A stretch of DNA of 64,000 nucleotides from Aulostomus chinensis (taxonomy: Eukaryota > Chordata > Actinopteri > Syngnathiformes > Aulostomidae). The stretch lies in assembly GCA_037954235.1 (NCBI GenBank), contig JBBMOA010000009.1:22749126-22813125 (forward strand). The letters run 5' to 3'. The position numbers and the translations under genes were made by a program. Shown in pieces: positions 49,993 through 62,910 of this stretch. How positions within the stretch are numbered: the stretch's first letter is position 1; each line of letters begins with the position of its first letter. The notes under the pieces were generated by a model. The model was not told the origin of the DNA. It ran no database searches and saw only the letters and a program-made list of their open reading frames with translations.

Positions 49993-50587
49993 CATCAGGT
50001 GCCCACAAATGTTTTAGTGAAGGTTAATGTTGCTCTTTGCCTTCTGGATATGTAAGAAAAACGGAGTTCAGAGTCGAGTTTGGAACACTCAGTGGAAGCT
50101 GAATCATTTGTCACGAAGCAAAAATGCTAGGAACACTTGTGTGGGATGTTATTATGCATTTCTGATGTTTAGAATGTCTACACTGCACTTTGATGACGTA
50201 ACTAAGATTGGAATTATCTAAATCTGATTATTGCTTGCCCTGATTATGACCTTTTTGGGGCTGAGGCACTGGGCCTCCACGCTCGCAGGTGCCACATCTG
50301 CCTCTTGCTGGAGAGCGTTTTAACAAGCAGCCAACCCCCAGTTTAGAGGCGACTGACCTTCAACGGCTAACTCATTTTTGGTGACCTCCCACAGTACTGC
50401 AGCAGGGTTCAGATATACGACAAACTCTGAACAATGCTGAGTTCTTGAACCCAACATTTGCTTTGTAGCCATGGAAACATGTTGGAGTTACTGGAACAAT
50501 AGCAAACCAGAGTTTCAATTCAACTGGACAACACTGCAGTTGTCCCATCCATACCGTAAACCCCCTTATGTCAGGTCTAGTACTGCT
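49993..50587. other. Gene-less stretch
   Basis: No exon or element recognised. Confidence 0.45.
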
Positions 50588-50591
50588 GGGT

Positions 50592-50622
<31 letters not shown>

Positions 50623-50625
50623 GGG
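50588..50625 (+). repeat. Compound (TG)n-(G)n microsatellite
   Basis: A TG tract of about 16 bp passes directly into a run of 20 G residues. Confidence 0.95.
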
Positions 50626-51880
50626 TTGCTCAATTACTATAGTTTCTTATCATGGAGATATTTGGCTCACATTGCCTCAAACCTCACTCAAAGCCTGTTT
50701 GAATGGCTGTTTTTTTTGGTCCTCTTTGAGTAAAAGTATGAATCATAATTTTTATAGTAAACAATGACAAAGACTTTCTGTATAGTCATCCAGCATGGGA
50801 ACAACATGCATCAATAAATATGACATCTCTTGTTATGCATTGCCCGCTTTCAGCATTTGCCATTTGACAGTCTCTGGCAGGAAGCTGGCAAGCGCTGGTG
50901 TTTACTTTTACAGCGAACCCACCACCACTTCTATTTCTGACACACAGATGGAGCATTCTGCATGAAACAAAAAAATCCATTTATTACTTGAAGAAAATGT
51001 CTGCTTGGATCCAATTTATTTCACAAATTAGTTTCTTTACCAGGTTCTATAATTGTTGTAGTTTAAAAGGTACAGAGGAGCAGAGGTCAGAGGTTAAGGA
51101 CAGATTCTCACTTGGTCCTTTTCATCTTAGAACTCCCTTTAATGCCTCTGTGACAAGTGTAACCTTTCCACGACCCCAATACTGTACAGGTTGATTAATT
51201 ATGCTGAGAGCACACGTAAAGAGCTCACACCATAAATGCGGCCTAGCTTCTCTTCTCATTTTGCTGCTGCGCTTCAGACTTCTGGTAAAATGGCAGCATC
51301 TTGCAGAATGTCATATCTGATATTCTACGTAACAGAGAAATCCAAGACCAATTAAGCATTTACTGCATTTCAGCTGCCTGGCAATTACTGCATTTTGCTC
51401 TGCTTGCACTTCATGCACAAGGAGTTGAAGTAGATTCACTGTAAACCCAATCATTTTTATCACTCTGGGATCAATTAAGTTGCTTGACACGGCTAATGAG
51501 TCCCCTGGTTGTATGTATTTTGCTGCGTTTTCAAAATGTCAACATTTGTTTGTTTTGTAATCGGGGGTTTGGGGCAGGAGAAGAAGCATTTTTCTTAATT
51601 GCGATTTCAGAGGCCTTCTGTTTTACTATCAAGAAACCCGTGGAGTTGCACTTTGGGAATTGTTTATTTATCATATTGTCTCTCTACTGAGGGTATCAAT
51701 ATTATTCAAATTTATGTAAAATTAGCTTGTTTCTTGTTATGAATCATCAGTTTGTTGGTTCCTTTCACTGCGCAATTGTGTGAAATGTGAAGTGTTTGAT
51801 GACGTGACATGACAAGCAGCCATAGTTGTAATAGGCAGCGATGCTGTGCTCTGGTCGAGGTAGTCTTCAGTGTTAGGGGT
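50626..51880. other. Gene-less stretch
   Basis: No exon or element recognised. Confidence 0.45.
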
Positions 51881-51925
51881 GGTGTGTGTGTGTGTGTGTG
51901 CGGGGGGGGGGGGGGGGGGGGGGGG
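51881..51925 (+). repeat. Compound (TG)n-C-(G)n microsatellite
   Basis: A TG tract of about 20 bp, one C, then 24 G residues. Confidence 0.95.
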
Positions 51926-53153
51926 TCGTCTCAAAATAAATCTTCATGCCAACTAAGAATATAATCAAGCAATTATTCTGAAATACTCATTTTAAAGCTC
52001 CAAACACAAAGTGATTGTCTCAGCTCCATCACTTTTGTTGGAACAGTTTACACTCGCGCAGTGGAATTCCGCATCGGAACACTGCCCACTTCGTTTACAT
52101 GCACTCAGAGTATTACACCCAATGAGACTTCTGAGAATTTCTCCTAATACATTTGATTTTGATTGTTTTTGATTGTTTTGGGGAAAGATCTGCAGGACTC
52201 AACCATGCCAGAGCTGGCGCAGGCACACTGCTGGACCAAGTAGATGAACTGTCTCCAGAGCTGTGGGTCCAAGTGGGCAGTCTCTCAGACGCTGCTGCAC
52301 TCCCATCACTGTTTGGAACAAGAAGACTGATGAAACTTTTGTCTTTCAAAGTGTCTCAGAGAAGAGTGAAGACTCAAATGTTCAATGGTTTTATGACTGT
52401 TGGGTTTTTTGTTTTTTTTAACCACTTGAAGTAGCAAATCTTGAAAGAAGCACACACTTTATAAGAGTGACGGCTTTGTACTAAAATATGGCCAAGCTTG
52501 AACGATCACTGCAGGTGCGATTCAAGGGATCAGGAACCTGCAGCAGAAAAGAAAGAAAAAAACAAAAACAAAAAACAGCTTTTTTCAAAACAGTTGTAAG
52601 TCTTCTTGTTTGTGTCTATTGGTCACTTGTGTTTTAGGGTTTCTCTCCATTTTGGCTGCACTGAAGACCTCAGCAACTCACGTCTGACCATGGTGATTAA
52701 TGAAGGGGAACTGAAATTAAATGGAAGCGCCCGATAGATGTGATGTCACAGATTGGACCTGCAGTCAATTCCTGATTTCACAGACGATCAGGAGTTGGAT
52801 CGCTCTGCTCTCTGCAGCTGTGCTCCTCCGCAGGAAGGCTCCACAGTTCCTTCCAGAGAGGAAAAAGTCGAAGCATTTGATGTCCACGATTCAACAGACT
52901 CCTGAACACTGTGGTGAATTTCCCAACAAAACAAGAGAAGGATGAGGCGATAGACAGGTCACGCATCAGGATTTAAGTCATGTCAGTAATAAGTGGGCTT
53001 TGTCTCGTCAATCTACCATTAAGGGGGTATAAAGTGAGGTGCTGTGAGGTTACCACAAGTGCACACACTTTACTGCTGTGAAATCACATTCAAGAGAGTA
53101 AATCTCCTCATGCTTTCCCTTAAGTAAGGAAATGTTTAAGAGGTTCAATGTGA
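51926..53153. other. Gene-less stretch with possible decayed repeat sequence
   Basis: A 93-codon plus-strand ORF at 52153-52434 has an ordinary amino-acid mix but no domain that I recognise. The blocks at about 52190-52400 and 52720-52940 feel like parts of dispersed repeats or an old LINE 3' region, without proof. Confidence 0.3.
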
Positions 53154-53162
53154 CACCCTTAA

Positions 53163-53555
53163 ATCTATCCATCCGTCCGTCCATTTTCTACCACTTATCC
53201 TGTTAAGGGTCGCGGGGGGTGGGGGCGGGGCTGGAGCCTATCCCAGCAGCCTTCGGTGAGAGGCGGGGTTCACCCTGGACGGGTCACCAGTCCATCACAG
53301 GGCCAACACATAGAGACAGACAACCATTCACACTCACAGTCACACCTACAGTCAATTTAGAGTATCAATCAGCCTCGTCCCCTCTTGATGTCTTTGGACT
53401 GTGGGAGGAAGCCAGAGTACCAGAGAGAACCCACACAGGAACAGGGAGAACATGCAGACTCCACACAGAAAGATCCTGTGCTCGAGCTGGGACTCGAACC
53501 CAGAACCTTCTTGCTGTGACGCAATAGTGCTGACCACTGCACCACCGTGCTGCCC
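53163..53555 (-). mobile_element. Full-length tRNA-headed SINE, minus strand, with 9-bp target duplication
   Basis: Read on the minus strand it has an A-box-like TGGTGCAGTGG (53544-53534), a canonical B box GGTTCGAGTCC (53500-53490), the same body as the copy at 35828, and a GGAT/GGAC-rich tail ending near 53163. Direct repeats CACCCTTAA flank it at 53154-53162 and 53556-53564. Its body gives spurious ORFs on both strands. Confidence 0.85.
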
Positions 53556-53564
53556 CACCCTTAA

Positions 53565-55077
53565 GTCCGATAGCAAAATAGTATTTTAAGAATTTTCTAT
53601 GACTGAGTCCAGACCACTTCACTTTATAGTCATTAACTGATAGATATACATAATATAGAATTGTAGTATAGTATATTTAACTATTATTTAATAGTAAATA
53701 TGATTAATTTACAATAATAACGCGTCTAAAAAAGCACAAGTGAAATAGAAAATTATTTTAATAGAAAAAGTAGAATACATTGTAAACAAACATTTTCAGA
53801 CCTCACTTTAGCAAACCTCAATGTCACCTTTAGAAGCAGCATCATTCGTTGGGTCTTTTGTGTTGTATAATGATGATGACAATAATCATAATAATTGTTC
53901 AGAACCAAACAATCACGGATTTTAATACGAAAGAACGCTGTAGGAGTGCACAGCTCTGCCAAGGCCAATTCTGACACATTTGTGGATAAAATTTGAATCA
54001 GGGTCTGCATAAACATGAGCCTCTTAAGAGAGGTTCCGGTAATATTTCCTGAGATATGAAGGAGAAAAGTTCTTTTAAAAAAAATGCTGCATGAAGGGTT
54101 TGCATTTAACACGAGATTTGGTTCAAAATCAGCCAAAACGTTTGATTAATTCCACCAAGAGGATGGACAAACAAAGCAGCAGACAATTGAAATCAGGACC
54201 TCCTGGGTAATAATAGAACTTTAGACAGGACCTTCATTAAGTCTCAATGAAAGCTCCAACTTTTCACCAGATGAACGCAGGGGGAGGTTTTCTCAGCAGC
54301 AGCTGCGGCATCGTGCTTTGCTTTAGGTGTTTTGATCTTGAATTCCCCTCCTTGAAATAATTTCTTAGTGTTGCAGCTCAGACACAAAGCATTATCATCA
54401 CATTGCTTGTCACAGAACCTGTTCCACCAGCTCAAACACAACATTCCAAAGAAAAATCAATAAGCCTGCCGGATGCCAGCAAGGGGTCAAGACAGCGCCA
54501 CTAGCTTACTCAGTCATTCAGATCCTTCACCAACAACAAAAACGTGTGAGTGGATGACCTTTGTGCAGCGTCTCACACTCTATTTTACAACGCCATCAAC
54601 AAAAGTGGTATAATGAATTTGCTTGTCACTAACTCCTCATTCTGCCCTCCCTATAGGCAGCTGCATCCCACTTCCTGACAGCTCTGCCTCTCTGACTGCA
54701 ATTTAATAAAGCAATGGAGTCCTTGGCAGCATCAGAACATTTAGGAAACCCACAGAGGGACCGGTGACTGATTGCAAGTCTTTACGCTAAAAAGCCCGTA
54801 TCGGAGGGATGGCTGATGGGTAACCCCTCTGATGGAGGGTAATGTTGGGAAGTTGTTTGATAAAAAATCATTGTGAGCGCTGCTTGTGGGTGGGCGTGCA
54901 TTTACTCCCAGAAAGTTCAGCTCGATATGTTTTGCTACCCCCCGATGGTGCAAAGGGTAACGCTGCAGCTGGACATTGCTTCTCCGTCAAGGTTCTGAAT
55001 CTGACAGCAGATGGACCGTAGAGGGGGTTGCAGGGGCTCCTAAAAGCTGATCGTTTTCCACAGAGCATAAGTGCATG
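53565..55077. other. Gene-less stretch
   Basis: No exon or element recognised; very AT-rich near 53640-53760. Confidence 0.45.
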
Positions 55078-55114
55078 GGTCAATTAATAATTAACAAATT
55101 GCCCTTCGAAGGGC
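55078..55114. other. AT-rich homeodomain-type motif cluster next to a 14-bp palindrome
   Basis: TCAATTAATAATTAAC contains overlapping TAAT/ATTA cores and is nearly self-complementary. It is followed by the perfect 14-bp palindrome GCCCTTCGAAGGGC (55101-55114) and a T run. In a vertebrate setting this is more likely a cluster of factor-binding sites or chance than a terminator. Confidence 0.25.
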
Positions 55115-58100
55115 TTTTTTTCCCTTTAAAACAGCATCGGCAATGAGGATGGAATGGAAAGTGGTCCTTGCATATGGTTAAAGGACCTTCATGAATATAC
55201 AACGAAGGATGAAGGGGAATGTTCATTTCCAAGTGAATGAGGAAGTGACTTTGAAACATGATTAACACTTTGCTTCCCTCTGCTCTCCGAGCCCCAACTC
55301 ATAATGAGAGACGAGTGGTTTGTCCCGTCCTGATGCAAACCGCCACCCTTCGTGTTCACTCTGCCACTCAGATCCTGAAACGTCACATCTTTTCAGCTGG
55401 ATGTCAATCAGTGTTGGTCACTGCTGGTAACCTGCTGTGGTAGTGATATTGGTTTATTGATTTTTACACGTTCATATTTCTTATGTTCCATTATGGGTTT
55501 TGTGTTCTATTATTGTTTCTCAGTTGCGCCGGGACAGGTGGTTGAATAATAGTGTGAGGACGGTACATTAAGCAGATACTCCTTCAGGCAAATGACCATG
55601 TCCGGTTATTAGTTTAAAGTTTAAAAGGTCAGTTTGACCCAAAATTTGAAGATGAGAACAATAAATGCTCAGAGGAGCAGGACGAGACAAATGTTGCCCT
55701 TTCAGCTTGTAACATTCCCATCAACATTTTGTCCCTCAAAAATCAAACAAGTCAGACCAGACGGGGGCGTTTCTAATTCCATCCATTCAGATTCTCATTG
55801 ATTATAACAATCAATGGTGCCGCTGACCTGGAACTCACACGGGCTGAAGCACTTGAGTCTGTCACCACTTTAGCGGTCATAGTCACTCAGGCCAACATGT
55901 ACTGCTGATGCACATTACAGAAACATGAGTGCATGTCAAATATATTTCCTTTATGTGCTCCGTTTCATTTGAATATCATTGCATTGTGTGCAAATACAAA
56001 TGACCAGTTGTCAATTGCCTAGTTAAGCCATTTAATAACCAGCAACAGGAGAAGTAGCATCAAGTAACAGATTAAGTGACAGTATTGAGCTGTTCTCTCA
56101 TTAAAGATGAGACGCTATTTCACACATGTGGTTTGCAATTGTCCGTAACGAATTCTCACCTCAACGACTCTCTTGGGCTTAAGCCAGCGGGCGCAGGGGG
56201 CAAGACATGATACAAAAAGGACATTGTAGTTGTCTGCACTTTCAGCATCATCAGAAACTTCCAATTCATTTTTAATTTGCCATCCTTATGCCAGTGGTGC
56301 TTCTCATTCAGTCTTATTTGGATTCCGTGCACCAGCCGCAAAACATCAACAACACGCCAACTCGCTCGCTGTGGATTCTGTGGAAATTACTTTTCACTTG
56401 GCAGCGGCCAGCCGTGTCAATTAAACCTGAATTTATACATTTTCTCAGCTGACATAGACCATTAATAAATGCATTATTATTACTATTATTATGTTATTTT
56501 GGAGGTATGTTGCAAGCTGTGCTTTGCTTCATCCCACCTGATTAAAAATTCATTATGTTTGGCATTTGCAAAGCGATAAAACAGAGCAATATTTTTCAGG
56601 AAGTGAATAAAGCCAGCAGTGCGAGGCAGGTAACAGCAATAAATAATAAATAAATGATCCACCCTGTAAACTTAAGCTATTCGAAATCCGTTTTTTGACC
56701 AAAATGTATCGATTTTTTAGTTTTTTTTTTTCTTATCAGAAAATCTTTTCTAGGGCTATAGCCTTTACACAACCTTTACTTCATCCAACAACAGCCAGAA
56801 CCCTTTTGTTGTCTCCCTTCTCGGTCTGAACATCTATTTCCTCCAGTAATTGTATGCCCATTACATGTTGAATGCAGCACACAGTGATGTTGCACCTGGT
56901 GATAGACACAGAAGCTTTAGAAGAGCAAATGTGAACGCTGAAAATAGGTTGGATCGCTGTCGCATAGCAATCTGGGATAGTTGCATAACATGTTTGTTTA
57001 ATGTTTGTTTGTATAAATGTTGCAGATTTTTAAAGCGCTCGCTGGCATCTCCTGGTGTTATATCCTTGACTAGTGACAATGACAGTCAGTGCTGACTCAT
57101 CTCAACTCTCCCCTCACTTCACCAGCTTAATTCTGCAGTAATTCTGCTGAAAACTGGGCTGTCAGACTCCTTTGTCTGTCTTGTTCTCTGTCACTGTTGC
57201 CTGGCTGCCTTCAAGTTTAATGCAGTATTTGGTGTGCGTAGGCGTGTATGAAATGTGTGTGTGTGTGTGTGGTTCTGATTCATGATCCTAATTGAAATGA
57301 AGCCACACAATCCCGAGGAGGTCTTTGTCAGCTCCTCGTCTGGCAGGGAGCAGCGCGATCGGAGGGCTGTAGATCATAACAGTGAAGGTAGTGGTTCTTC
57401 TATGATGGCGCGGGGGGGACAGGGGGGGCATTGAAAGTCTGTCTATAAAGGCTTCATTCAAGCTCCTGGCAAAGACCTTCCATAGCCCCCCTACTGCACC
57501 TGCTGCTGCCTAGAGGACCGTGGACTACCAGAGCAGGAGGCATGGAGAGGAAAAGAGAACAAAATTGCTACAAAAAGAAAAAAAAACGTGCCGGCAGAGA
57601 TGGATGGGGGCTCCACTTGCGGCTGGTGCTGCCAGATAAAGGGACTGTCCTTCAGGTTTTCCAGTGGGCCAGTAAAGCCAGTGGACAGTAATTCAGGTAG
57701 AGTGAGTTGGCACACCATTGAACGGGATTTATGTCGAAGTGAACCGTGACCTAAAACAGGACTCGTCCTCCAGGAAACACGTACCGAGCCAACAGTCACT
57801 CGGACCAGTTCACCTCGACTACTCAACTTGTTTTATTCCTTTGAAAAGTTTTAAAACAGATGGAGTTTTTCCTTACAAGTTCAGAGAGGATGCCAGTACA
57901 TTTGTGTTAAGATAAAAATACTCATATATTACTGGAGGGAAACGTGCAGCTGTGGGGCGTCTGCAGTCAGCCTCACAATAACGCTCATCTTATTCATGCT
58001 AAGCTGACTATAAAAGGAAGAATCCATACAAAAAAAATTCTTTCCAATATTAAAAAAAGAAGAAATAGCTTATATTCCTTTTGATAATTGAAACAAAGTG

Positions 58101-58819
58101 AACGACTGAATTTCACAAAAATATGAGGATAATAGGGGTAATTTTTCTGACAGTCTCTGCTGGAAGACTTTCAGAGGAAACATGACTTCATAACAGTTCG
58201 CACATTTGGCCAGCTGCTGCAGGAACTAGCCCTCGGTGTCAGATTGTTGGCTTTGGAAGTTTGAAAAAGAAAGAAAGATAAAGATAAAGAGGAAAGAGGA
58301 GGAGAGCCCATCGGATAATTGCTTCTGATGGAGCGTACTGGCCCTTTACACATCTCCTCTTGGCAGCCCTTAAAGGAGGACTTCACACATTTCACTTAGT
58401 TTACGTGTCATGCTCGCTATTACTCAGCCTGTGAAAACTGTTGTATAATGTCTTCAGCATCTCGGAGGGAAACTTTGTTCAGCCTTAGAAAATCACCCAA
58501 AATGCAAATTTCACAGCTGGTGGTAATCTTATACACAGAGTTGATTATTTGGCTTTAGATTAGAAGTAATGGCTCGAATGAATTCAGATTATAAAACGAA
58601 GCCTCGTTCATTTTCTGGTGACATAATTATCCACAGATGAGCTCTAAAAAATTCAATAATTTGGTTTGGAGCTTGTTTCTGGACAAAAGGACAGATGGAC
58701 GGACAGGCCTGTGTCACCAACCAGACAGGAGCACAGTGAAGGGCAAGTTTAGGGACTCTCTGAAAACAAAAATGAAAAAAAAAAAATCTGCATTGTGGTT
58801 GAATACATCTGTGCTTGGT
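55115..58819. other. Gene-less stretch
   Basis: No exon recognised. A short (TG)n tract lies near 57256-57271 and G-rich runs near 57408-57430. Confidence 0.45.
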
Positions 58820-59322
58820 GCTGTTGTAGTGACGTTGGACCTCAAAGGTTCATGGTTCATCCTAGAGTCCTGGTGGACGTTTGAGGCAAAATTAGGAGAA
58901 ATTCCCTGGAAGTATTTCAGAAATATCACATGAAACAGATGGGACAGATGACTCGGAAGCATGTGAGGTGAGAGTAACCTTCACCTTTGACCTTTACCAC
59001 AAAAGTTCATGGTTCATTCAAGAGTCCCAGTGGAAGTTTGTGGCAAATTAGATGAAATTCTCTGGAAGTGTTCCTGAAAAAAATTACATTCAACAGATGG
59101 ATGCCTCTGGTCCCAGCTGCTGCCAGAATGTGAAGCAAGCGTTATCATGACCTTTAACCACAAATCGTTTTACAGCTCATCCTTGAATCCCAGTGGACAT
59201 TTGTGCCTTATTTGAAGAAATGATCTCAAGGCATTCCTGATATCCTCAAACGGACGGACAGACGACTCAAACACAAAACGCCTGAGGCCTCAGCTGTCGG
59301 CAGTACAGAAGCATAAAAATGA
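58820..59322 (+). repeat. Three diverged tandem units of a dispersed fish repeat
   Basis: Units begin near 58830, 58981 and 59146 (spacing 151 and 165 bp). Each contains a GACCT-type start, TTCAT or CTCATCC, a GTCC(C)AGTGGA-like core, GAAATT(C)TCTGGAAG or its variant, and a GACAGA/GGACGGAC-like end. The last unit ends with CAGCTGTCGGCAG and GAAGCATAAAAAT. This matches a repeat common in fish genomes (the type with TTTGACCACAAA, GAGTCCAAGTGGACGTTTGT and GACGGACGGAC), recalled from memory. Confidence 0.6.
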
Positions 59323-59445
59323 ATATGATGTTTCACACGAAACCTGTTTCTACGCCAAAGACTCGCCACAATAGACTAGAATGTAATCTGGCATCAAATT
59401 CTATTTTCAGTTCTTGAGTGGAAAACTCTACCAGCACTGTTGCAT
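59323..59445. other. Short unique spacer
   Basis: Nothing recognised. Confidence 0.4.
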
Positions 59446-59466
59446 CCCCCCCCCCCCCCCCCCCCC
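59446..59466. repeat. Poly-C run, 21 bp
   Basis: Uninterrupted C run, equivalent to poly-G on the minus strand. Confidence 0.95.
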
Positions 59467-61698
59467 GCCTTCACTGAAAATTATTCATTCAGGCGTGCTC
59501 ACAAGGGTTTGCCAAAAGACATTCTGGGGAATGTAGGTCAGTATAAGATAAAAGTTTAGCAAGAAGAACACAAAAAGTAAGTTATGATAAAATCACACAA
59601 TGAAGATATCCCACAGTCCAGAGTTGTGGTTATCACACATTCAAATCTTAACTTTGACTGAAACAAGGGGAAACTTGCAGTCTTATCTGTAGCTGTTTTT
59701 GTAGCAGGTTAACAATTAAAAAATAAAAGTGTTAATCAAGTTCCAGCATCCACACATTTCTTGTGTGTGAATTTTATGAATATCTGAAATGTTCCCACCT
59801 CCCAGCAGCAGGAGGAGTGAGACTATCGGTGTTTGAAGGCCTCGTGATGCAGGATGAGTCAGAGCGGTGAGCTAACAGCAGTGCAGCATTTATTTGAATT
59901 TAGCTCCTTCAAATTCTGTAGACTAAACAATCAAATCAGCTTCTGCGGGGATGAATATGTAAGTTCATTAATCTGTACTTAAATTCAGCTACACAAACCA
60001 TTAAAAAAATCCATATGCAAACAAACTTGAAGAACAAAAACAAAAAACAAAAAAACACAAGCTGGTTTTGAATTTTGCAACCAGACCCTTACAGAGACGG
60101 TCTCCTGGCTCTGGTCTGAGCCAGGTTTTGACCTCTCAAAGTCTTGGTCTTGTCTTGGTCTCTGTACCAGTCAAACAGTTCCACACCAGAAGGTCCTGGT
60201 GCTGTTGGAAGCAGTCCATGGCCAATGAACTACTTAACTATATATCAATGCCAATAGTTTTGTACAGAACTAAACAGCTCCTTTGGTGTTATGGCACTTG
60301 GACAGTCATACTGTTCCTTCACAAACTAGTTAAAAGCTGAGAATTGAATTTGCAAGCAGCGAAAAAAGAGAAAACAGTCTGATGGAACTGAAATGTGAGG
60401 AAATGGAGATTTAATGACAGCGGCCCTCAGTGGGTGCCGATAAGTGATAGTTAGACCACATCGAGCTCTCTGTAGGCGGATTTTCTCCATATTATTAAAA
60501 ACAACTTCTGAACATAATGATTTTGACTTTATCCATCATTTCATCCTCTTCTCTTGGTGATTAGTTGAGTTTATGAACTTGATTGAATTTCGTGAAACAG
60601 TTAGGCTGTCTGTGTTTGACCAGTATTTTGGAGAGATCATCTTCCAGTTCTTGTTATAGTTCTATTTAGAGGTGCTTTTAGGGCTGAGATAAGACAGGCA
60701 GTTTGGCCCTGATTACTGATGTGCCTATTAGTTTTCTCTGTAATGGCTGCCCTGAGGATTAGCCGACAGAGTGTCAGCCTGTATTTAACCGTAATAACCC
60801 TTCATTTCGTCTCTGTGGCTGAGACTCCGGCTCCCCACCGTCCACATATGCTCTTTATCTATTCCATTATAATGAAAAAGAGAGTGTTAGAGAGAGCACC
60901 GTTCCATTCAAGGCAGGCGAGGACGATGTGTCAGCATCAAACACAATGTCAAAGATTTGGTGAGATGCTTTCAATGGGTTTATCACAAATTATCTATAAA
61001 GCCTCTTTGTTAGCTTCTACAATGTGGATGGTTTCGAAACATTACATCATACGCTCTGCTGTGAGCTTATCATTCATTACTGCTTCAGGATTAAAAGCAT
61101 CGGATGGATTGTGTTGAGGGTTGAACATTCCCCTGCAAAATGACTCGTGTCACCGCCAGAAGTTGATCAATTTGGTTTTTAGACCTTTTGGAAAGTCTGT
61201 AAGGGCTGCAAGATTCAATTATTTATCAGCATTCATTTTAGCAAATGGCTAACCAGAAGCAGCCGGGGGGTGGCTGGGGTGGGCATTCTGCACACCCAGT
61301 GCTGTTTTGTTTTGTTTTATTCGACAATGCACAATACATACATTGCACCAGTAATAGCTGTAAGCCAATATGCACCAGCAGACCCAGGAGCAGTCGTCCA
61401 AGGAGGCAAACCAATCTAAGCACAACATCATGAACTTTGACCTGATGTCATTCCAACCAGAAACACGTGAATGTGAGGCAGCAAATATCTAAGACTGGCA
61501 TCAATCCTCTCAGCTGCAGATTGTAAGGATGACATCTGAAATGTTGGACTTCTCCTTTAGGATGATTTAGCCAGGTTTTCTTGCAGTATTTTTTTTTTTT
61601 TGAGTGCTAAGCGGTGTAAAGGAATTAATTTTAAACTTACAGCTGAAAAGACATTTCAGGAAAATTAAGCAAAATAAAATACTGAACCCCTAATTGCT
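59467..61698. other. Gene-less stretch
   Basis: No exon recognised. The part at about 60085-60170 has a repeated CTTGGTCTTG/TCTTGGTCTC phrase like one seen in dispersed fish repeats, too short to assign. Confidence 0.4.
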
Positions 61699-61829
61699 CC
61701 TGATGGCCCTGCGACGGACTGGCGACCTCTCCAGGGTGAACCCCGCCTCCCACCCAAAGTTAGCTAGGATAGGCTCCAGCCCCTGCAACCCTTAATGGAA
61801 AAGTGGTATTGAAAATGAATGGATGGATA
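61699..61829 (+). mobile_element. SINE fragment: 3' body and GGAT tail
   Basis: Matches the 3' third of the SINE at 35828 (CCAGGGTGAACCCCGCCTC, then AGGATAGGCTCCAGCCCC, CAACCCTTAA and GGATGGATAAA). 5'-truncated and more diverged than the other copies. Confidence 0.75.
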
Positions 61830-62465
61830 AAATGACACGACAGAGCCTAACTACTTCAAAAACGTGTGTTATGGGTACTAACTCCATGAAAGGAGTTTGT
61901 AGCCAAGATGACCTAAATAATCCACCATAAGTAGCCTGATGATTAATAGGTGGAAGGACAGGTTGGGTATAATCAGCCACCACCTCTCTGGGCACCTGGG
62001 TTCAAAGCTCTCTTCCTATTTATGTGTTGATGTCCAGTATGTGTGACCCAAACACCCTAAACCTCAGTCCAGCCCGCCACTTTACTCCCACACGATACCC
62101 AGGCTTACTCATCCCTCTTGCAAGCATTCCCTGGCGCACACTCCTAAAAGTAAAGTGCTATTCTTGGAGCAAGGTAACAATCAACATGGCCGAGATCGTT
62201 AGCCTCAGTTTTCCCTACGGGCCAGACACAGAAAATAACTTTCCCTTTTCCCTGGCATCTGCAGATACTGGGGTAAATGAAGACATACAGCCCCCAGGTC
62301 CAGCGGCCTGCTCAAGGTAACCTCTGCTGTCAGCACACATTTACTAACGCCGCCTGTCGAGGGGAGGGGGCACGGGGAGAGGAGAAAATAATATGCCACC
62401 AAGGTAATGCCCCATGCGTGGTATATTAATAAATAAATACCTCTGCCTGATCCCATTTCATTTCC
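61830..62465. other. Gene-less stretch
   Basis: No exon or element recognised. Confidence 0.45.
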
Positions 62466-62910
62466 ATGAGTAACTTCACAAAAGAGAAATGCACCTCCAG
62501 AGCCGTCCGCACAATAATTGCAGAGGGAACCTCGACGAGCAGCTGCCGTCCTGAAGGCTTCTACAAATCTACATCAGGCCGCGTGTTTGCTTTTGCATTA
62601 GCGGTTAATTTTATTGCAATCCACACTCGGCACAAGTGTCTAAATAATGTGCGTTGTCCTGCAAATATTACCACTCCAACGCTGTTAAAAAAGAATACAC
62701 AAGAAAGCGGGATGTAAGCCAGGATAAATGGATCAATTACACTGATGCCTTTTTATTGCCTTCTAAACAGTATTTGCTCTTTACACCGTTTAGAAGAAGC
62801 CATCTGTGAGTCTTTATACGGTCTATCGGGATATTTAATTTATTTCCGATGAGGCCGACTGGCATTATTGACATCTGTTTTTCTAATCAATCCACAAGCA
62901 TAAGGACAAG
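62466..62910. promoter_or_regulatory. Candidate conserved non-coding element (motif texture only)
   Basis: This block lacks simple repeats and holds octamer-like and homeodomain-type words (TTTGCATTAGCGGTTAATTT, ATTGCAAT, CTAATCAAT, ATTTAATTTATTT). An 83-codon ORF runs through its first part without any recognisable domain. The call rests on texture alone. Confidence 0.2.

Noticed and set aside
53219..53622. ORFs of 74-102 codons on both strands
   Set aside because: They are translations of the SINE at 53163-53555; the same peptides arise from the SINE copies at 11873 and 35828.
55101..55121. Palindrome followed by T run, resembling a bacterial intrinsic terminator
   Set aside because: The window is vertebrate nuclear DNA with no upstream bacterial-type gene; the arrangement occurs by chance in AT-rich DNA.
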